The notes under the pieces were generated by a model. It was given only the letters and a program-made list of their open reading frames with translations, had not been told where the DNA came from and searched no databases. Both the position numbers and the translations under genes were made by a program. From Mesaphorura yosii (Eukaryota; Arthropoda; Collembola; Poduromorpha; Tullbergiidae), in NCBI GenBank assembly GCA_009869945.1, contig WIXG01000007.1, positions 1-64,000 of the forward strand: a stretch of DNA of 64,000 nucleotides, read 5' to 3'. Positions 23,529 through 35,931 of the stretch are shown one piece after another (within the stretch, counting starts at the first letter, position 1; the number at the start of each line of letters is the position of its first letter).

Positions 23529-25415
23529 ATGAAGCTTAGCAAAACTTTACTACAGGTGAGTTCACAGCAGACAAAGTAAAGTATTAAGTTGCTGGCACCC
23601 ATGCAATTAAGGATCCATATTGACTTGTAAATGATATAAAGGAAGCAGCCAAAAGAGCCTCTGCAGAGAAGATTCTGAAGACTCGGGCCGACAACGTACA
23701 TCCGTTGGTGGTGAAGAACACACACTTCAAGAAGCCGGTTATTGCGACGCGGGCTGCTAAGCAATGGATCTACGACGATCACTCCGGGAAAAAGTACCTG
23801 GACTTTTTCGGAGGGATCGTGACGGTATTAAATTCAAATACAACGAAAATTAACATGATAATGAATGTGATTTTGTCGTACTTCAGGTCGGTGTAGGACA
23901 CTGCCATCCGTAAGTTTCTATTTATAAGATTTTAACGAGACCCCAGTAAAAGTTTGAAGTTCTCATGTCTGGTGGTTGTTTGTCAAATCTATTCACTTCA
24001 CAGGAAAGTGAATGATGCTCTAATGCACCAGACGAAGAAAATCTGGCATACGACCAGCATCTATGTCACTGAGCCCTTGAGTGAGTACGCCGAAAAATTA
24101 GCATCGACACTTCCAGAGAAGTTGAGTGTCGTGTACCCAGTCAATTCCGGGTCTGAGGCAAACGATCTTGCGTTTCTAATGGCCAGAGTGGCCACCGGGA
24201 ACTTTGATATCATTTCCTTGCGGTGAGTTCACTACATGTTCGAATTCTACTCATTCGTGTATCATTTGGCCTTTCATGCGTTCACTTCGAATGGCCAATT
24301 CGCAGAAATTCGTATCATGGGATGAGTCCGATAACAATGGGTGTGAGCGGCTTGTCCAACTGGAAACAGCACACGCCCTTCGCCGGATTTCATCACGTAA
24401 GTGCAAAATTCAAAACACATATATTAGTATTTCCAGTCGCGTTTTAATTGCTCTGTTTCCAGACGATGTGTCCCAATCCGTACAAAGGCATTTGGGGCGG
24501 AAAGCATTGCCGAGACTCCGCCGTTCAGACTGACAGGAAATGCGACTGCAGTCCAGGGCAATGCAATGCGACCGATAAGTACGTAGATCAGCTGGATGAA
24601 CTGCTTGCATACACCGTGCCGCAGAAGAAAGTTGCTGGTCTCTTCGTGGAGTCAATTCAGGGAGTCGGAGGAGTTGTTCAGTTCACAAAGGATTACGTAA
24701 AGAAAGCGTTTGAACTCGTTCGCAAGAACGGGGGCTTGTGCATCAGTGACGAAGTTCAGACTGGATTTGGGCGAACTGGCGACCACATGTGGGGATTTGA
24801 GTCTCATGGAGTTGTTCCCGACATCGTGGTCATGGCCAAATCCATTGGGAATGGATTCCCATTGGCCGCAGTTGTGACCACGGCAGAAATTGCAAGCAAA
24901 GTGGCTGGCGCTTCTCATTTCAACACCTTTGGAGGCAACCCGTTGGCGAGCGCAGTGGGAATTGCTGTGCTGGACGTCATTGCAGAAGAGAAACTCCAAG
25001 CCAATTGCAAAGACGTTGGAACGTACATGCTGCTCGAGCTGAAGAAACTCCGCGATAACTTTGACTCGGTCGGCGACGTGCGAGGAAAAGGGCTGATGCT
25101 TGGAATCGAAATGGTGGAGAACAAAGAGACAAGGGAGCCACTTCGAGCTGAGCGAATGGGCGAGATCTTCGAAGGCTTCAAAGACGAAGGACTTCTGGTT
25201 GGCAAAGGAGGATACAAAGGAAATGTATGTTTTTGTTTCTGCCCATGCCCATGACATTGGATATCCTTGTAAAAGTAACAAAACATGAATTAATTCATTC
25301 ACTGCACGAACAGGTTTTCCGCATCGCGCCTCCAATGTGCATAACAAAGCAGGATGTGGACATGGCTCTGGATGTAATGCATCGAGTTTTGACAAAGTTC
25401 GAAAAGGCAAAGTAG
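23529..25415 (+). CDS. AGXT2: Alanine-glyoxylate aminotransferase 2, mitochondrial
   Basis: Class III PLP aminotransferase that uses alanine and glyoxylate, and also clears beta-aminoisobutyrate and dimethylarginines in mammals. Seven exons join in phase: 23529-23555, 23642-23824, 23887-23909, 24004-24222, 24306-24396, 24463-25224, 25314-25415 (1407 nt, 468 aa). Exon 3 is a 23-nt microexon encoding V-G-V-G-H-C-H-P. Family marks are [15 protein letters not shown], the Cys-containing loop [18 protein letters not shown] (Asp about 277), the PLP lysine in [11 protein letters not shown] (about 307) and H-F-N-T-F-G-G-N-P. The N terminus is short (nine residues in exon 1); a basic helical start could serve as a mitochondrial presequence. 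A polyadenylation signal lies at about 25440. Convergent with the ALDH3 gene. Confidence 0.93.
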
Positions 25416-25559
25416 ATTTTATAAGACGGTGTTCCTCTTTAATAAAAGACTGATTCTGAAGCAATTATTTATTGCATTACGCGAGTATTGTTAAAATAAA
25501 TCCAATTATGACATGATGAGAAAAATGGCAAATATCAAGAAATCGAAGAAACGACGGAC

Positions 25560-27137
25560 TCAGGCGAATCGGAAGTAAATGCCAAGAAGTACGGCGAGAA
25601 TTGTGACTCCAAAGAATGTGATGACGCGTGGTGAGTTGACATTGAAGTGCTTGAAATTGTACATGATAGTCTTGAACATGTCGAGTTTAGATTGATTGTA
25701 CGGAGGATAACGCGATTCTCCAAGTTTCTCGCTTACATACGAGAATCCACGCTGAAGAATGGCTTTCTTGTGTGAGAATGTGTCGAAGGAGAACTTGCCG
25801 TGATAAGCACCCATGCCAGAGTCGCCCACTCCGCCGAACGGCAAGCCCGCCCAAGCACACTGCCAAACGCAATCGTTGACGCAGACACTGCCGCTGGAAA
25901 TGCGTTCGAGAACGTGCTTGATAATTTGCTCGTCTCTTGAGAAGACGTACATGGCCAACGGCTTGGCTTTTGTGTCCAGAATTTGTGCAATTGCTTCATC
26001 AGCTGAGTTGACAGTCAGAATGGGAAGAATAGGCCTGAATAAAGGATTCATATAATTAACAAATGAGTAAACTTTTAGTCATTGTAAGTGCAGTTTTGCT
26101 TGAACATACCCGAAGATCTCTTCCTGCATCAGAGAGTCGCTCAACGTGACATCGGTGACGATGGTCGGCTCAATCCACAGGTCCTTTCCGTCAGTTTTTC
26201 CTCCAAATGCAACGTTGCCTTTTGTGGACTTGAGAATGAGTTCCAACCGCTTGAAGTGGCGCTCATTGATAATTCTTGGCAAATCGGGGTTACCCTGTAG
26301 ATCACCACTTGTGCCGTACCACTCCTTGATGACTTCGCTGTACACGTTGAGGAATTCTTTCTCTGCATTCTTGGAGCAGAGAATGTAATCGGGAGCGATG
26401 CAAGTCTGTCCTAAGTTGATGAATTTAGCCCAAAGAATCCGCTTGGCGGCCATCTTGAAATCTGAGGACTCGTGAATGAAGCAAGGGCTCTTGCCTCCCA
26501 GTTCGAGAGTGCATGGTGTCAGGTGCTTAGCGGCTTCAATGGCCACAGCACGGCCGACGGCGGTTGATCCAGTCGCGAAAATGTAATCCCATTTGTGTTG
26601 GAGCAAGTCCTTTGTGCGCCCCACATCACCCTCAACCACAAAATAGCATTCTGGATCCAGATACTGTGGCAGACGTTTCGCCATTACCGCAGACGTGTGC
26701 GGTGCAACTTCGGACGGTTTCAGGACGGCCACGTTGCCGGCGGCTATGGCACCAATCAACGGCACAATAGTAAGGTACGTCGGATAGTTCCATGTGCCGA
26801 GTATGAGTATGACCCCGTACGGCTCCGGAAGGATACATCCGCTGTCGAGGAAGGCGAGTAAATTCAACGGTAGCACCTCCGGTTTGACGTAGGAATCCAA
26901 GTTCTTTAACATGTCCACAATCTCGTGTCTCGTGGTTTCAATTTCGTACAGCATAGTTTCATGTCTCGATTTCCTCAAATCCTGACGGGCCGCTTCGATA
27001 ATTTCTTCCTGGCACTCATCCATAAACTTCTTCAGCTTCTCCAGCTGCGTTCGTCGATACTGGGTTGGACGCGTTTTGCCTGAAGCGAAGGCTTTGTGGG
27101 CTCTTTCGACGATTTCGGAGTTTTGTAGAGAAATCAT
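25560..27137 (-). CDS. Fatty aldehyde dehydrogenase, ALDH3 family, C-terminally anchored
   Basis: NAD(P)-dependent oxidation of medium- to long-chain aldehydes to acids. Two exons, 27137-26110 and 26034-25560, join in phase (1503 nt, 500 aa). Marks: L-G-T-W-N-Y-P (cofactor site), the general base Glu in T-L-E-L-G-G-K-S-P (about 212), the catalytic Cys in L-G-Q-T-C-I-A-P-D-Y (about 246), Q-E-E-I-F-G-P-I-L-P across the intron, and L-P-F-G-G-V-G-D-S-G-M-G. The last 22 residues are hydrophobic (F-F-G-V-T-I-L-A-V-L-L-G-I-Y-F), a tail anchor as in microsomal ALDH3A2. The open frame extends upstream of 27137 without another ATG, so this start is the first in-frame Met; an upstream exon is possible. 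A minus-strand polyadenylation signal at about 25466-25471 lies in the gap before AGXT2. Confidence 0.9.
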
Positions 27138-28302
27138 GTTGAAATCTAGTTTGAACACGGCTTTAATCAGTCCCAAGTGACGAATGGAGACAGTTGAGTC
27201 AATCCCGCTTCTATTTACCTTTCCGTTAGATAGGAATAATTGCGGTTCCGGTTCCAGCAGGTACAAAACTCAGAATGGGATCAAAAGAGAAATCGACAAT
27301 TATTTTGTGTAGCTGTTTCTTGAAGGACAACCACGCACTAAACAGTCGCTGGTAACTAACGTCAAGTTATAGTGCTTGTGCCTGTTAACAGTTTGACTAC
27401 TGAAAGCTGAATGTGCATGAAGGCAAGCAGTAAACATATATGAAGCAAAATGCATCATATGATTTCGTGCAGCATGATATTCTTTTTTTTTGTACACAAA
27501 TCAACAATTTGTGGACGTGCAGCAGTGCAGCCTGAGCCTGAACCTGCTCTATATATTGAGCTTAGTAGCAACACGCACAAGGCCAGCAACTTATCCATAC
27601 ATCAGTAGCTTTCAAATTAGGATTCAAACTTTGTCGGCATAAGCATGATATAAAGTAGATTGAGACAATCATAAGGACTCATTCTGCTAAAGCACAGTAC
27701 AGCACAAGGACGAACTTGGAGTAGGATTCACCTTTGAGACATGCTCGTTACATTACTATTACTGTTACTGCTGTGTGTGGTGGTAGTCGAAATGAGCTGA
27801 CAGCATCACCTGAGAACTGCGATACGATCCGTGGGTTGACCACAGCAAATAATTACCACTTTGAGCGAGCACGACTTTTGTCCAGATTCAGTAGTGTTAA
27901 GTGAAGAGAGATCGCTGGTTTGAGCACGGACTGACAGGTTTAAGGTTGTGTCAGTAATCGTGGTTTGGGGCAACTCGATTGATTTCTTTTACCTGGTACA
28001 AAGTCCAACACAGCGACCACAGCCACGTCCACAGTTACGTTAGTCACGTAAAATCAGGATTTGTGCACGTATTCAATCGTTTATGAAGACGTTCCCAACA
28101 CGAATTACCCTGGCCAAATAGTCGGAAAGTGATTCAATCAGAAACTAATTAATTTGCACATACTACCTCTTTCGTCCTCTCGTTATTAATCCGCATTCAT
28201 GCCTGCCAATTACTGGTACTTGGCAGTCATTTTTATTTCAGGTGCATCAAATTGCGTGGCAATTGATAAGCAAGGCTAGCATCAAATCAGGCAGTTCAGA
28301 AT
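27138..28302. other. No gene seen
   Basis: Probable 5' flank of the ALDH3 gene and 3' flank of the broken BSP gene. Open frames are short, with no splice support. Confidence 0.4.
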
Positions 28303-29014
28303 TCACCCACGCAGTAGTATTTCATTCCACAGCTGATCCAGTGACTTGCCTGTGAACCGGGGCCAAATAGTGTCGGCGCATGGGCCTTCCCTTGCGGGGT
28401 TGTTCACCCAGTAAATCAGGTCGTCTTTCACCCGGGTTTTGACGTAGTTCAAGAGGCACGCCGTGACACCGTACCCGTCTGTGTACGAGTGTGATGGGTT
28501 GGGCTTCCAAGGTCTCCGATTCCTGTCACCAGTGTCCTCGTAGTACCGAACGTAGTCGGCATTCCCTCCCAGATCCACCGGGGCGTGGTGAAATTGTAGG
28601 ATTGGATCACGTGAACCATCTCATGGATCATGTATCCAATATCATCTTGATGACCGCGGTAGTAGTTGGCACTTCCTATTATTTTTGCTTTCACTATTTT
28701 CACAATGCCATCATAGTTTGGGTCAAAGTCCATCAAAATGATGGATTTTGGCGTGTAGTTCGGCGACCGCAAAATGTAAGCAATGTGGCCAAACTATTGC
28801 TGCATGTCCTTCTTGGCTCGTCGGGCAAAGTCTTTCAAGTCGAGCGCCTTTGAGACATTGTATTTCACGGTGGTGGATTCAGTGGCAATGGCAAGGCAAG
28901 TTCGACTCTTTAAGGAAACGAAAGATGATAATGATTGACTATGGACTTACGTGCCACGCTAATTACCAGCATTAGCAAACCAGTTAGGATAATTGCTACG
29001 GAAGAACTCCGCAT
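28303..29014 (-). pseudogene. Broken basic secretory protein (BSP) family peptidase
   Basis: Reads like the plant/fungal/bacterial basic secretory protein family (putative zinc peptidases). The metal motif H-E-M-V-H (28625-28611) is followed by P-R-W-I-W-E-G and A-D-Y-V-R-Y-Y, then D-G-Y-G-V-T-A-C-L-L-N-Y and F-T-G-K-S-L-D-Q-L-W-N-E, all in family order. A signal-peptide exon starts at 29014 (A-I-I-L-T-G-L-L-M-L-V-I-S-V-A) and ends before GTAAGT. Two lesions are seen: an in-frame TAG at 28796-28794, and a one-base frameshift at about 28560 inside the conserved E-G-x-A-D-Y motif. The phase from the signal exon also does not fit the first body exon. So this is a pseudogene, unless the assembly has errors here. 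Confidence 0.75.
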
Positions 29015-29262
29015 GCCTGAATTTTCCACCAAAACTGAATGTAAAACTGTTCCAAGACGCCAAATCATGTTGTGAAGACTGCATCAACATACACTTACTG
29101 CCTTAATGAGTTCAAGGAATTTGCAATCGGGTACGATTTTTTGTTGTTTTTGACGATTAGTCTAAAGACTGATGACAGCTAGCGGTATTGTAAGCGATAA
29201 ATGGGGCAAATTCATCAATTCTAACTTCATGCCTCATTTTTAAGCAAATAAATGAACAAAAC

Positions 29263-29460
29263 ATGCTATGCAGCTTCACATCGAAGCGTCTTCTGCCACG
29301 AGTCCCAATTCCAGTGAATGACTTTGGTGGTACATTCGCCAACGGGACCAAATATCCATTGAACGACACATTGGAGACTCAGTGCGTGCTGCTGGATTTT
29401 TGCAGGTCAAACAACAAGGCATTTGGCATTTTAACAGCCAGAGGTCTTCCATCAGTTTTT
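29263..29460 (+). other. Possible degenerate paired-domain-like exon
   Basis: A plus-strand frame reads P-V-N-D-F-G-G-T-F-A-N-G, then about 40 residues ending L-K-I-F-F. The start resembles the beta-turn motif that opens a Pax paired domain (V-N-Q-L-G-G-V-F-V-N-G), and the spacing to the following helical part is similar, but later identities are few. An acceptor-like ATGCAG lies just upstream at about 29265-29271 and a GTCAAA donor-like site at about 29406. It could be chance or a fossil of a transposon or Pax-like gene. Confidence 0.2.
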
Positions 29461-32400
29461 CAAACAAGACTCAAAATTTTCTTCATGTATCATCTACACT
29501 GAACTTCGCCGTGTCATCGCGCATAAATCAGTCAATCACGATGTCTTCGGCCCGAAGGCTGAAATTAGAAAACTTTTTCGATTTATGGGTTGTGTAAATA
29601 AAAGTTAACCAACACCAAGGCCAGGAATAGTACGATCCCTTTAGTTGAGCTGGTAAAGCGTAATGAACTGTAAGAAATACAAATATGCCTGGGCAAGTTT
29701 CTTATTTAGCCTGCAAAGTTTTAGACAGCAGAAGCAGTCTAGCATTGGTGTTCGTAGCCGAAGCTCGTAAGAGACGACACTGTCGCTGTCCAACTCCTGC
29801 TGAATTCTATTAACAATTTGTCTTTGCTCTGAGTCCACATTTCTGAAATCCAATTTCAATTCCTTGTGCTTCCAGTGAAGTGCCTGAGAATGGAGGAACC
29901 AGAAAATTATAAATCTAATCTTAATCCACGCTATGCGTCCTCGTAATTACAAGCGCCATGCTGTTTCATGCGAAATACATTATGCAAGAATCTGCTGTAT
30001 GCGCTGGACGCACTCGTACTAGTAAGTGCTTAGCGGCAGTAAAGCTCCAGGCTTCCGTCTCTTACGTACTCGTTTCCCATTCGCTGAACATAAAAATTGA
30101 CACAGACATTGAACGAAAACTGTTATGACGAACCGCAAGCGTAACAAGAATTAATTCCAACCCATTACTACAGTTTAGCACGTAGCACACATTTTATGCT
30201 GATGACAATCGTGCCTGGTCATACAAATGAGCTCGCAGTTTCAATTTTCGCAAAATGCAAAGAATTCCTGGAATTTTGCATCTTTCAGCCTCGTCTTCTC
30301 TGGCCCACGAATTTCACGCTTCGGTGAACGCAGGCGGTAGGCGGCAGAGATCAAATTCTGATTTAATTTCATTCGTTTTCATTTTCACCTGGCTGCGCCC
30401 ACAACTAACTAAACTTCTGAACATGACATAAAAACGTGGAAGAAAATGGTTACGCATGCATGCCAAACAATGAGATCAAATGCATCTTTATTCCACATTT
30501 TCAACCTCAAAAAACTGCTATTTAAGAACTTTTCCTGAAAACTTTTTATTTCCTCGAAAACTTGTTTCATTCGCTTTCATTTCGAATAATAACTTTTTAT
30601 TGAAGCAGCGAAAGCCAACCCTTCATTAAAAAACTAAAGCCACTTGAGTCTGAACTCTGAATGCGAGCAGCGAAAGAAAAACTTTGTAAAGCGAAAATCT
30701 TTGAATTTGAATTCGCGTTCTTTTGTGTTTTCGCATTCGCATCAATTCCGCAACGGATCGCGTCGGTCCGTGGTTCGTGATCGTGATTATCGTCATCGTA
30801 TTATTAACCCTTGAAGTATCTTTGGCCACGTATGCGAATGGTCTCGACTCATATCTCATATTCGTGCCGTGTATGAATTTCTGTCATGTTCACATCAAAC
30901 ACATGCAAATTTTCACCCGCATGGCCTACATTTCAATTCACTCCATGCATATTTCGGAGCAGAGATCACACATATTGCATACGGCATGCAATGCAAGACA
31001 AGAAAATTGTAATTCGATACGTCAATACGATTCAAAATTCAAGCATGCTCGCACAAGTAAGTTATTTTGTTGTTTGTTCCTGTTCTGTTCAAAATTCCAT
31101 TGTTTGTTCCAGCAGCAACAAGCAAGCAGCAGGCGGGCAGGGCAAGAAAGATGGAAACTTCTGGTTCATAGATTCCCTATTTTTATTTATGCCCTCCTGT
31201 CCCATTCAGCATTCAGATTCTTGCCACTGTTGCTCTGGTTTTATGATCGAATCGATTCGGTACTCGCACCACGCCGTGCCACACCGCGCTATGTGATCCG
31301 AGTCTCTATTCGGATTCGGGGGCAGAGCAGAGGCACGGATGCAAAATAACAATAAATGAAGGGAATAAACAAGAAAAATCTAAAATTTGTATTCGAACCA
31401 GTTTGGAAATTGAAAATATACTGCAAGCGTCTTATTTACATCATTCTAGCGAGTAAGTTGTTTGTGAGCTTTGATATTGACGCGAGCTCGTATGCGTTTT
31501 ACATTTTACCCGCAGAGCAGATGCGAGTTATGTGGGCCGCAATATTTTACGTTGTATCACGTTGACGTTAGAAATGGTGCAAATATTTTGTGTGAGAAGT
31601 ATAGGAACAAAATGAGAAAGCTTGGCACTTCCTTCGATGACTCCTTCGCAAATTGCATTGTCTTTTGGATTCCATGTCTGTGTAAAGTGAAAGGGGTAAG
31701 TTCGTATTCGTAGCACAATTATAGGCAGACCAGAATGGACTCGAAGCTCCAGCCTACAGCCGTGGGCACCACGGTCCAAATAGAAATGAAAATGAAACTC
31801 AGTCTCAGTCAGAATCAGTCCGAAGTCCATGTGCAATGTCCAAGACTAAGACGGCGAGAGCCAATGCAAGTTTCTACTGGCATGGTCCAATGTTCTGTTC
31901 TGTGCAATCTACAATGTAAACAGTGCTTGTCCGCTCGGGTAGTGAGCAGTAAGCAGTCTTCACTCGCCCCACTTCATAAAGTATAAAATGGAATAACAAA
32001 GCTGAGACTTTCCTTCAGTTTCCAACTTTCTCTTCTTCTTCACTCTTTACTCAGACTCACACGCTCTTCGTCTCAGTGTCTCACGCTGCGGACGCCGACG
32101 CGGAAAACGTTGTCTAACCATAAAAGCATAAGTCTCCTCTGTTTTCTTTTCTTGTCTCTGTGACATGAATAATCTTGTTAAAGCGCACTTTCTCTGTCGC
32201 CGTAATTAATTAGTGAGAACAGATTTTGGTTCCGTAAACACGCGCTCGTCGCGTCGGGCGCCTGCAACAGGAAATTTCAACTTCGCGTGTGAAATAGTGC
32301 AAAGAATTGCAGCCGTGCCTCCAGAATTTTGTCATCGTTATTGGCATCGATGACATCGGCCAGTTTGTACATTTAGCAGTTACACCACCACTGAAAATCA

Positions 32401-34556
32401 ATCCACATACTGTGAATTGTGAACAGTGAATCCATTGACCTCCTGCCGAGTCTCAAGTACCGAATTCATATATCAGAGCACGCTTAACTCGAGTGCCCGT
32501 ACCCGGACGTACTTAAGTCTCACCGCTTAACAGACACAGGATACGCACTGCGAGAGTACACTGCACTTTCTGCCTTCACCGTGCGCGTCGCGTACGCGAA
32601 TACGTATTCTGCGTGCTGCGTATTCTCAAAGTAAATACAGAAGAAGAAAATACGGGAATACGGGCAAGAGATCAAAGAAGTTAGGAGTATTGCATTATTG
32701 TATTGTGAAGTTTCCAACTTTTCCTTCTTTTCCTCAAAGAAAAAGAGAAAAACGAGACGAACACTGAACTCGAATGAATGCTACAAATGCTACTTTCTGA
32801 TGCTCTTTGCTCGTTTTATTGCACTCATTCATACTTTCGCTACGCGTACGGCTTACCCTCACAATCTCATTGGAAATTCCATCCCGGTTCTGTGCCGTGC
32901 GTGCATCATTGTACTGCTAACAAGGGACAAGAACACAGCGAGCAGGCAGGAAGTCAGCAAGTTGTACATTTGTGTATCAAACCAAACCGAATACAATTCT
33001 CAGCGCAATAACAACTAACATTCAGCAGTCAGCGTTGACTTTGTACTATTTGTGTTTGTTTGTAGCAGTAACAGCAACGAAGTCTGTTTAAGCTGATCCT
33101 TTGTGAATTGCGAATTGCAGGCAACAGTGAAAGTGAAGGAAAAGGGGCTGGTGAAAGTTGAGAACAAGAGCAACAACGCATTAACGATCTACTTAAACGG
33201 TTACATTAGCGTAATGCTAGTAAGACAAAGACATAATCACATAAGCTAATTCACTTGAGAGAACCAAACAAGACAACAAATAAGATTCAAGATAAACAAG
33301 CGTTGGCTCACGCTGACAAACACGAAGTACCGCACGCGCCGGAGCTTGAACTACAACGACAACGACAACGCCTGTAATTTTACACAATAATTTAAAAAGG
33401 TTAGTCGGCTAATCCATAGAAATCGTAGACGCGACCGCGCGGGGCCTGGAATGACAAATTGACTTTCCAAGCCTCACAATCTGACTGCTGGATCAAAAAA
33501 GAATTTATTACCCACGCAGTTTACTTTATGCTACAGTTGAGCCCGGCACAATGATCCATGCAATGAGAATTGAGGCTTTCGAATGACGGTTTTGAGTAAT
33601 TCATTAATATTATTTCTTGTTACAGTCTATTTACTAATTCCCAGGCTGATTTCTACGCGCGCTGTGGCGGAAGTCACGGAAGCGTACGACAATCTCATTT
33701 AAATAATATAAATTGTCTTGTTTCTGTCAAGTTTTCGGTTTCGGTCTTATTCACTAAGCAGGCCAGGCCATATTCGAGCATTTCCATCGCTATTACCATA
33801 TAATGTCACCATAATATTCATATTTCAGTAGTGCGTGGTGGTGGTGGTCCATGTCCCGTGTTGTATCACAGTTACAGTTACAGTTACATGGCTCGGCTAT
33901 TGTGTAAGTATTATGTATTCAGTCGCCCGTTCCTGCCATAGTCATGCCCGTTTCCTGACTCGCCTGGGCGTAATGGCTCTCGTATGTTTACATTCATGAA
34001 TTATGAATGAAAAGCGGATGGAAGAACACTGTGAATGTGCAAGCTTTTGATTCATCTCATGCCAGCACTACATCATGTAATGTGCCCTCCTGTGTTTGTG
34101 TCGGAGAAAATGTTCTAAACCGTTGCTTTGTCGAATTCAAACTTTTTTCTCAGAAAAGACGGGTAAGGAGAATCCTTCGTAAAATTCTATATGGCACTGC
34201 ACTGTTTAAGCATTTCGGACATCTGTCAACTAGTTCGGCATATTTCGTAACAGTGTCCGGTTTTCTTGTCCATAATCACTTCGGATGAATTTTGGCATTT
34301 ATCTGACAAGTAATATGATGGCAGTGGTCAGTTTTGGTGACGCTATCTAGTATTTCCGTAAACAAGTTGTCTGTTATCTGTAAAGAAGTTGGACAAGTGA
34401 CCCAATTTCTTAAACCAACGAATATACCAATAGTCTTTATTTAACAAAATCAAATGTTCACAATTTCACAATTTTGTGTCGTAGTTTGTAGTATTTAAAT
34501 GTACAATACTGAATCTAAGTCTACAAATTGTCGTGAAAGAAATAGGAACGTTTGTA
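29461..34556. other. Long stretch without convincing genes
   Basis: About 5 kb with only short open frames. Several GTAAGT-type donors occur (for example near 31059 and 31450), and low-complexity patches such as a short ACAGTT tandem near 33868-33890. It may contain noncoding leader exons or the promoter of the dpr-like gene that starts at 38881, or a noncoding RNA. Nothing can be assigned from sequence alone. Confidence 0.4.
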
Positions 34557-35931
34557 TTAAACGTCTGTACACTCAATGTCCAAAGCTCGACTCGGCCGAG
34601 TCTCTAAAAATGTGACTTGAATAGCATCCATGACCCCATAGTTGACGACCTGTTCAACATTAATTTCTTCACAGATTGCCAATCGTTTGCCCGTGTTCGT
34701 AAATGCTTCCCCTTCCAGAGCGACAGTGTTCGGAATCTTGACAGTTTGGAAGATCAGACCTTTGAACTCTCCGCCCGGAACGACATGATACGAATTGAGC
34801 TTCTTGGCGACAAGCTCGGCAGCAACCTGCACAAAGAAAAAGAATATGTAGCAGGAAAGCAGGATTTCCCGCTGCTAATTGCTGACTTGACTCGCCACAC
34901 TTCATACTCACAGCAACTTTGTAGTAGTGATTTGAGGCCTCTTCAGCGTTGTCGAATGTCCAATGACGGCGAACAATAATTGAGTCCGTCATTCGAAACT
35001 GGTGGGCCGCTCTCTTGAATTTTATGCGATGGAGACCCCACCAAGTATCCTGGGAGAGTCCAGTGCCGAAGTACTCGTCCAAGATGCGATTTCTTAGCTG
35101 CAATTCTGAATCATTGGTTCCATGTGAAAACATCAGGTTGACATGTTCCATTCCAACGGCGACTGTGCGGCCGAGCACTACCTCCCTGAATAAGATCTCC
35201 AGGACTTCGAAACTTGTTTTGTCACCCTCGTGTTCGATGCACCGTCTGTTGAGCGTATGCGGGGAGAAGTCAGTAGAGTAGCAAGCTAAGGAAAAGAATA
35301 TTCACGTTGAGACTCTTGGATTCACAAACAGCTGTAATTTGGAATTTGAAAGTGACTAAACTAACATGGCTGACTGCAGACTGGTTTCATATTTGAGCAC
35401 TTGAAGAGGATACCTTCCCTTTTGATTAGAATAGTATTGTGTCCCATTTGAAGCTTGCCATCTTTCATGATTTGTTCTCTGAATTTTACCCAACTGTACG
35501 GTGTGATTCTGTGGCTCTCAGCAATACGAGGGTCAACTGTTCCATTTTTAACGCAGGTATGCAGAAATTCGTAACACGCTGTTCGCATCAGGCATCCTGC
35601 AAGTTGCAAACGTCCGTACTTCATCTGCATATACCCATCACCTACTAACCCAACCCTTGAGTTCTTCAGATAACCCTGAAAAGAACTTACTTTCTTTTCT
35701 GGCGATATCCTCAGCACTGAGTGAAAGACGTGAAGATGATGGTGAGGGACTCAGCATATTTTCACTTCCATCATCCGTATCCATCATATGAATCGTCCGA
35801 AACCAATATTGGCCAGCAAGATCAGTGAATACCTGCAGAAATGAAACGCGTTGTCCGCTTCCAACAGTCGGCTCAGCCGGTGAAGACCAGGACTCTAGGG
35901 TTCTTTCTTCTTCTCTATTTGCTTCAGCCAT
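34557..35931 (-). CDS. Protein of unknown function, four exons
   Basis: Exons 35931-35691, 35641-35414, 35285-34912 and 34826-34557 join in phase (1113 nt, 370 aa). The first intron is very short (49 nt). The second donor is uncertain: GAAG before GTATCC is used here, but a later site near 35370 also keeps phase. The N terminus is charged and then Ser/Pro-rich. The body is mixed alpha/beta, with Y-S-W-V-K-F-R, H-N-T-I-L-I-K-R, I-I-V-R-R-H-W-T-F-D and V-E-Q-V-V-N-Y-G-V-M-D near the end. There is no signal peptide or membrane segment, so it is probably intracellular. I do not recognise a domain. Confidence 0.6.

Noticed and set aside
30723-31349. 208-codon plus-strand open frame
   Set aside because: Amino-acid composition and the lack of any motif or splice context suggest chance; overlapping frames of similar length occur on the same strand.
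33868-33890. Short ACAGTT tandem repeat
   Set aside because: Only about four units; an ordinary microsatellite.
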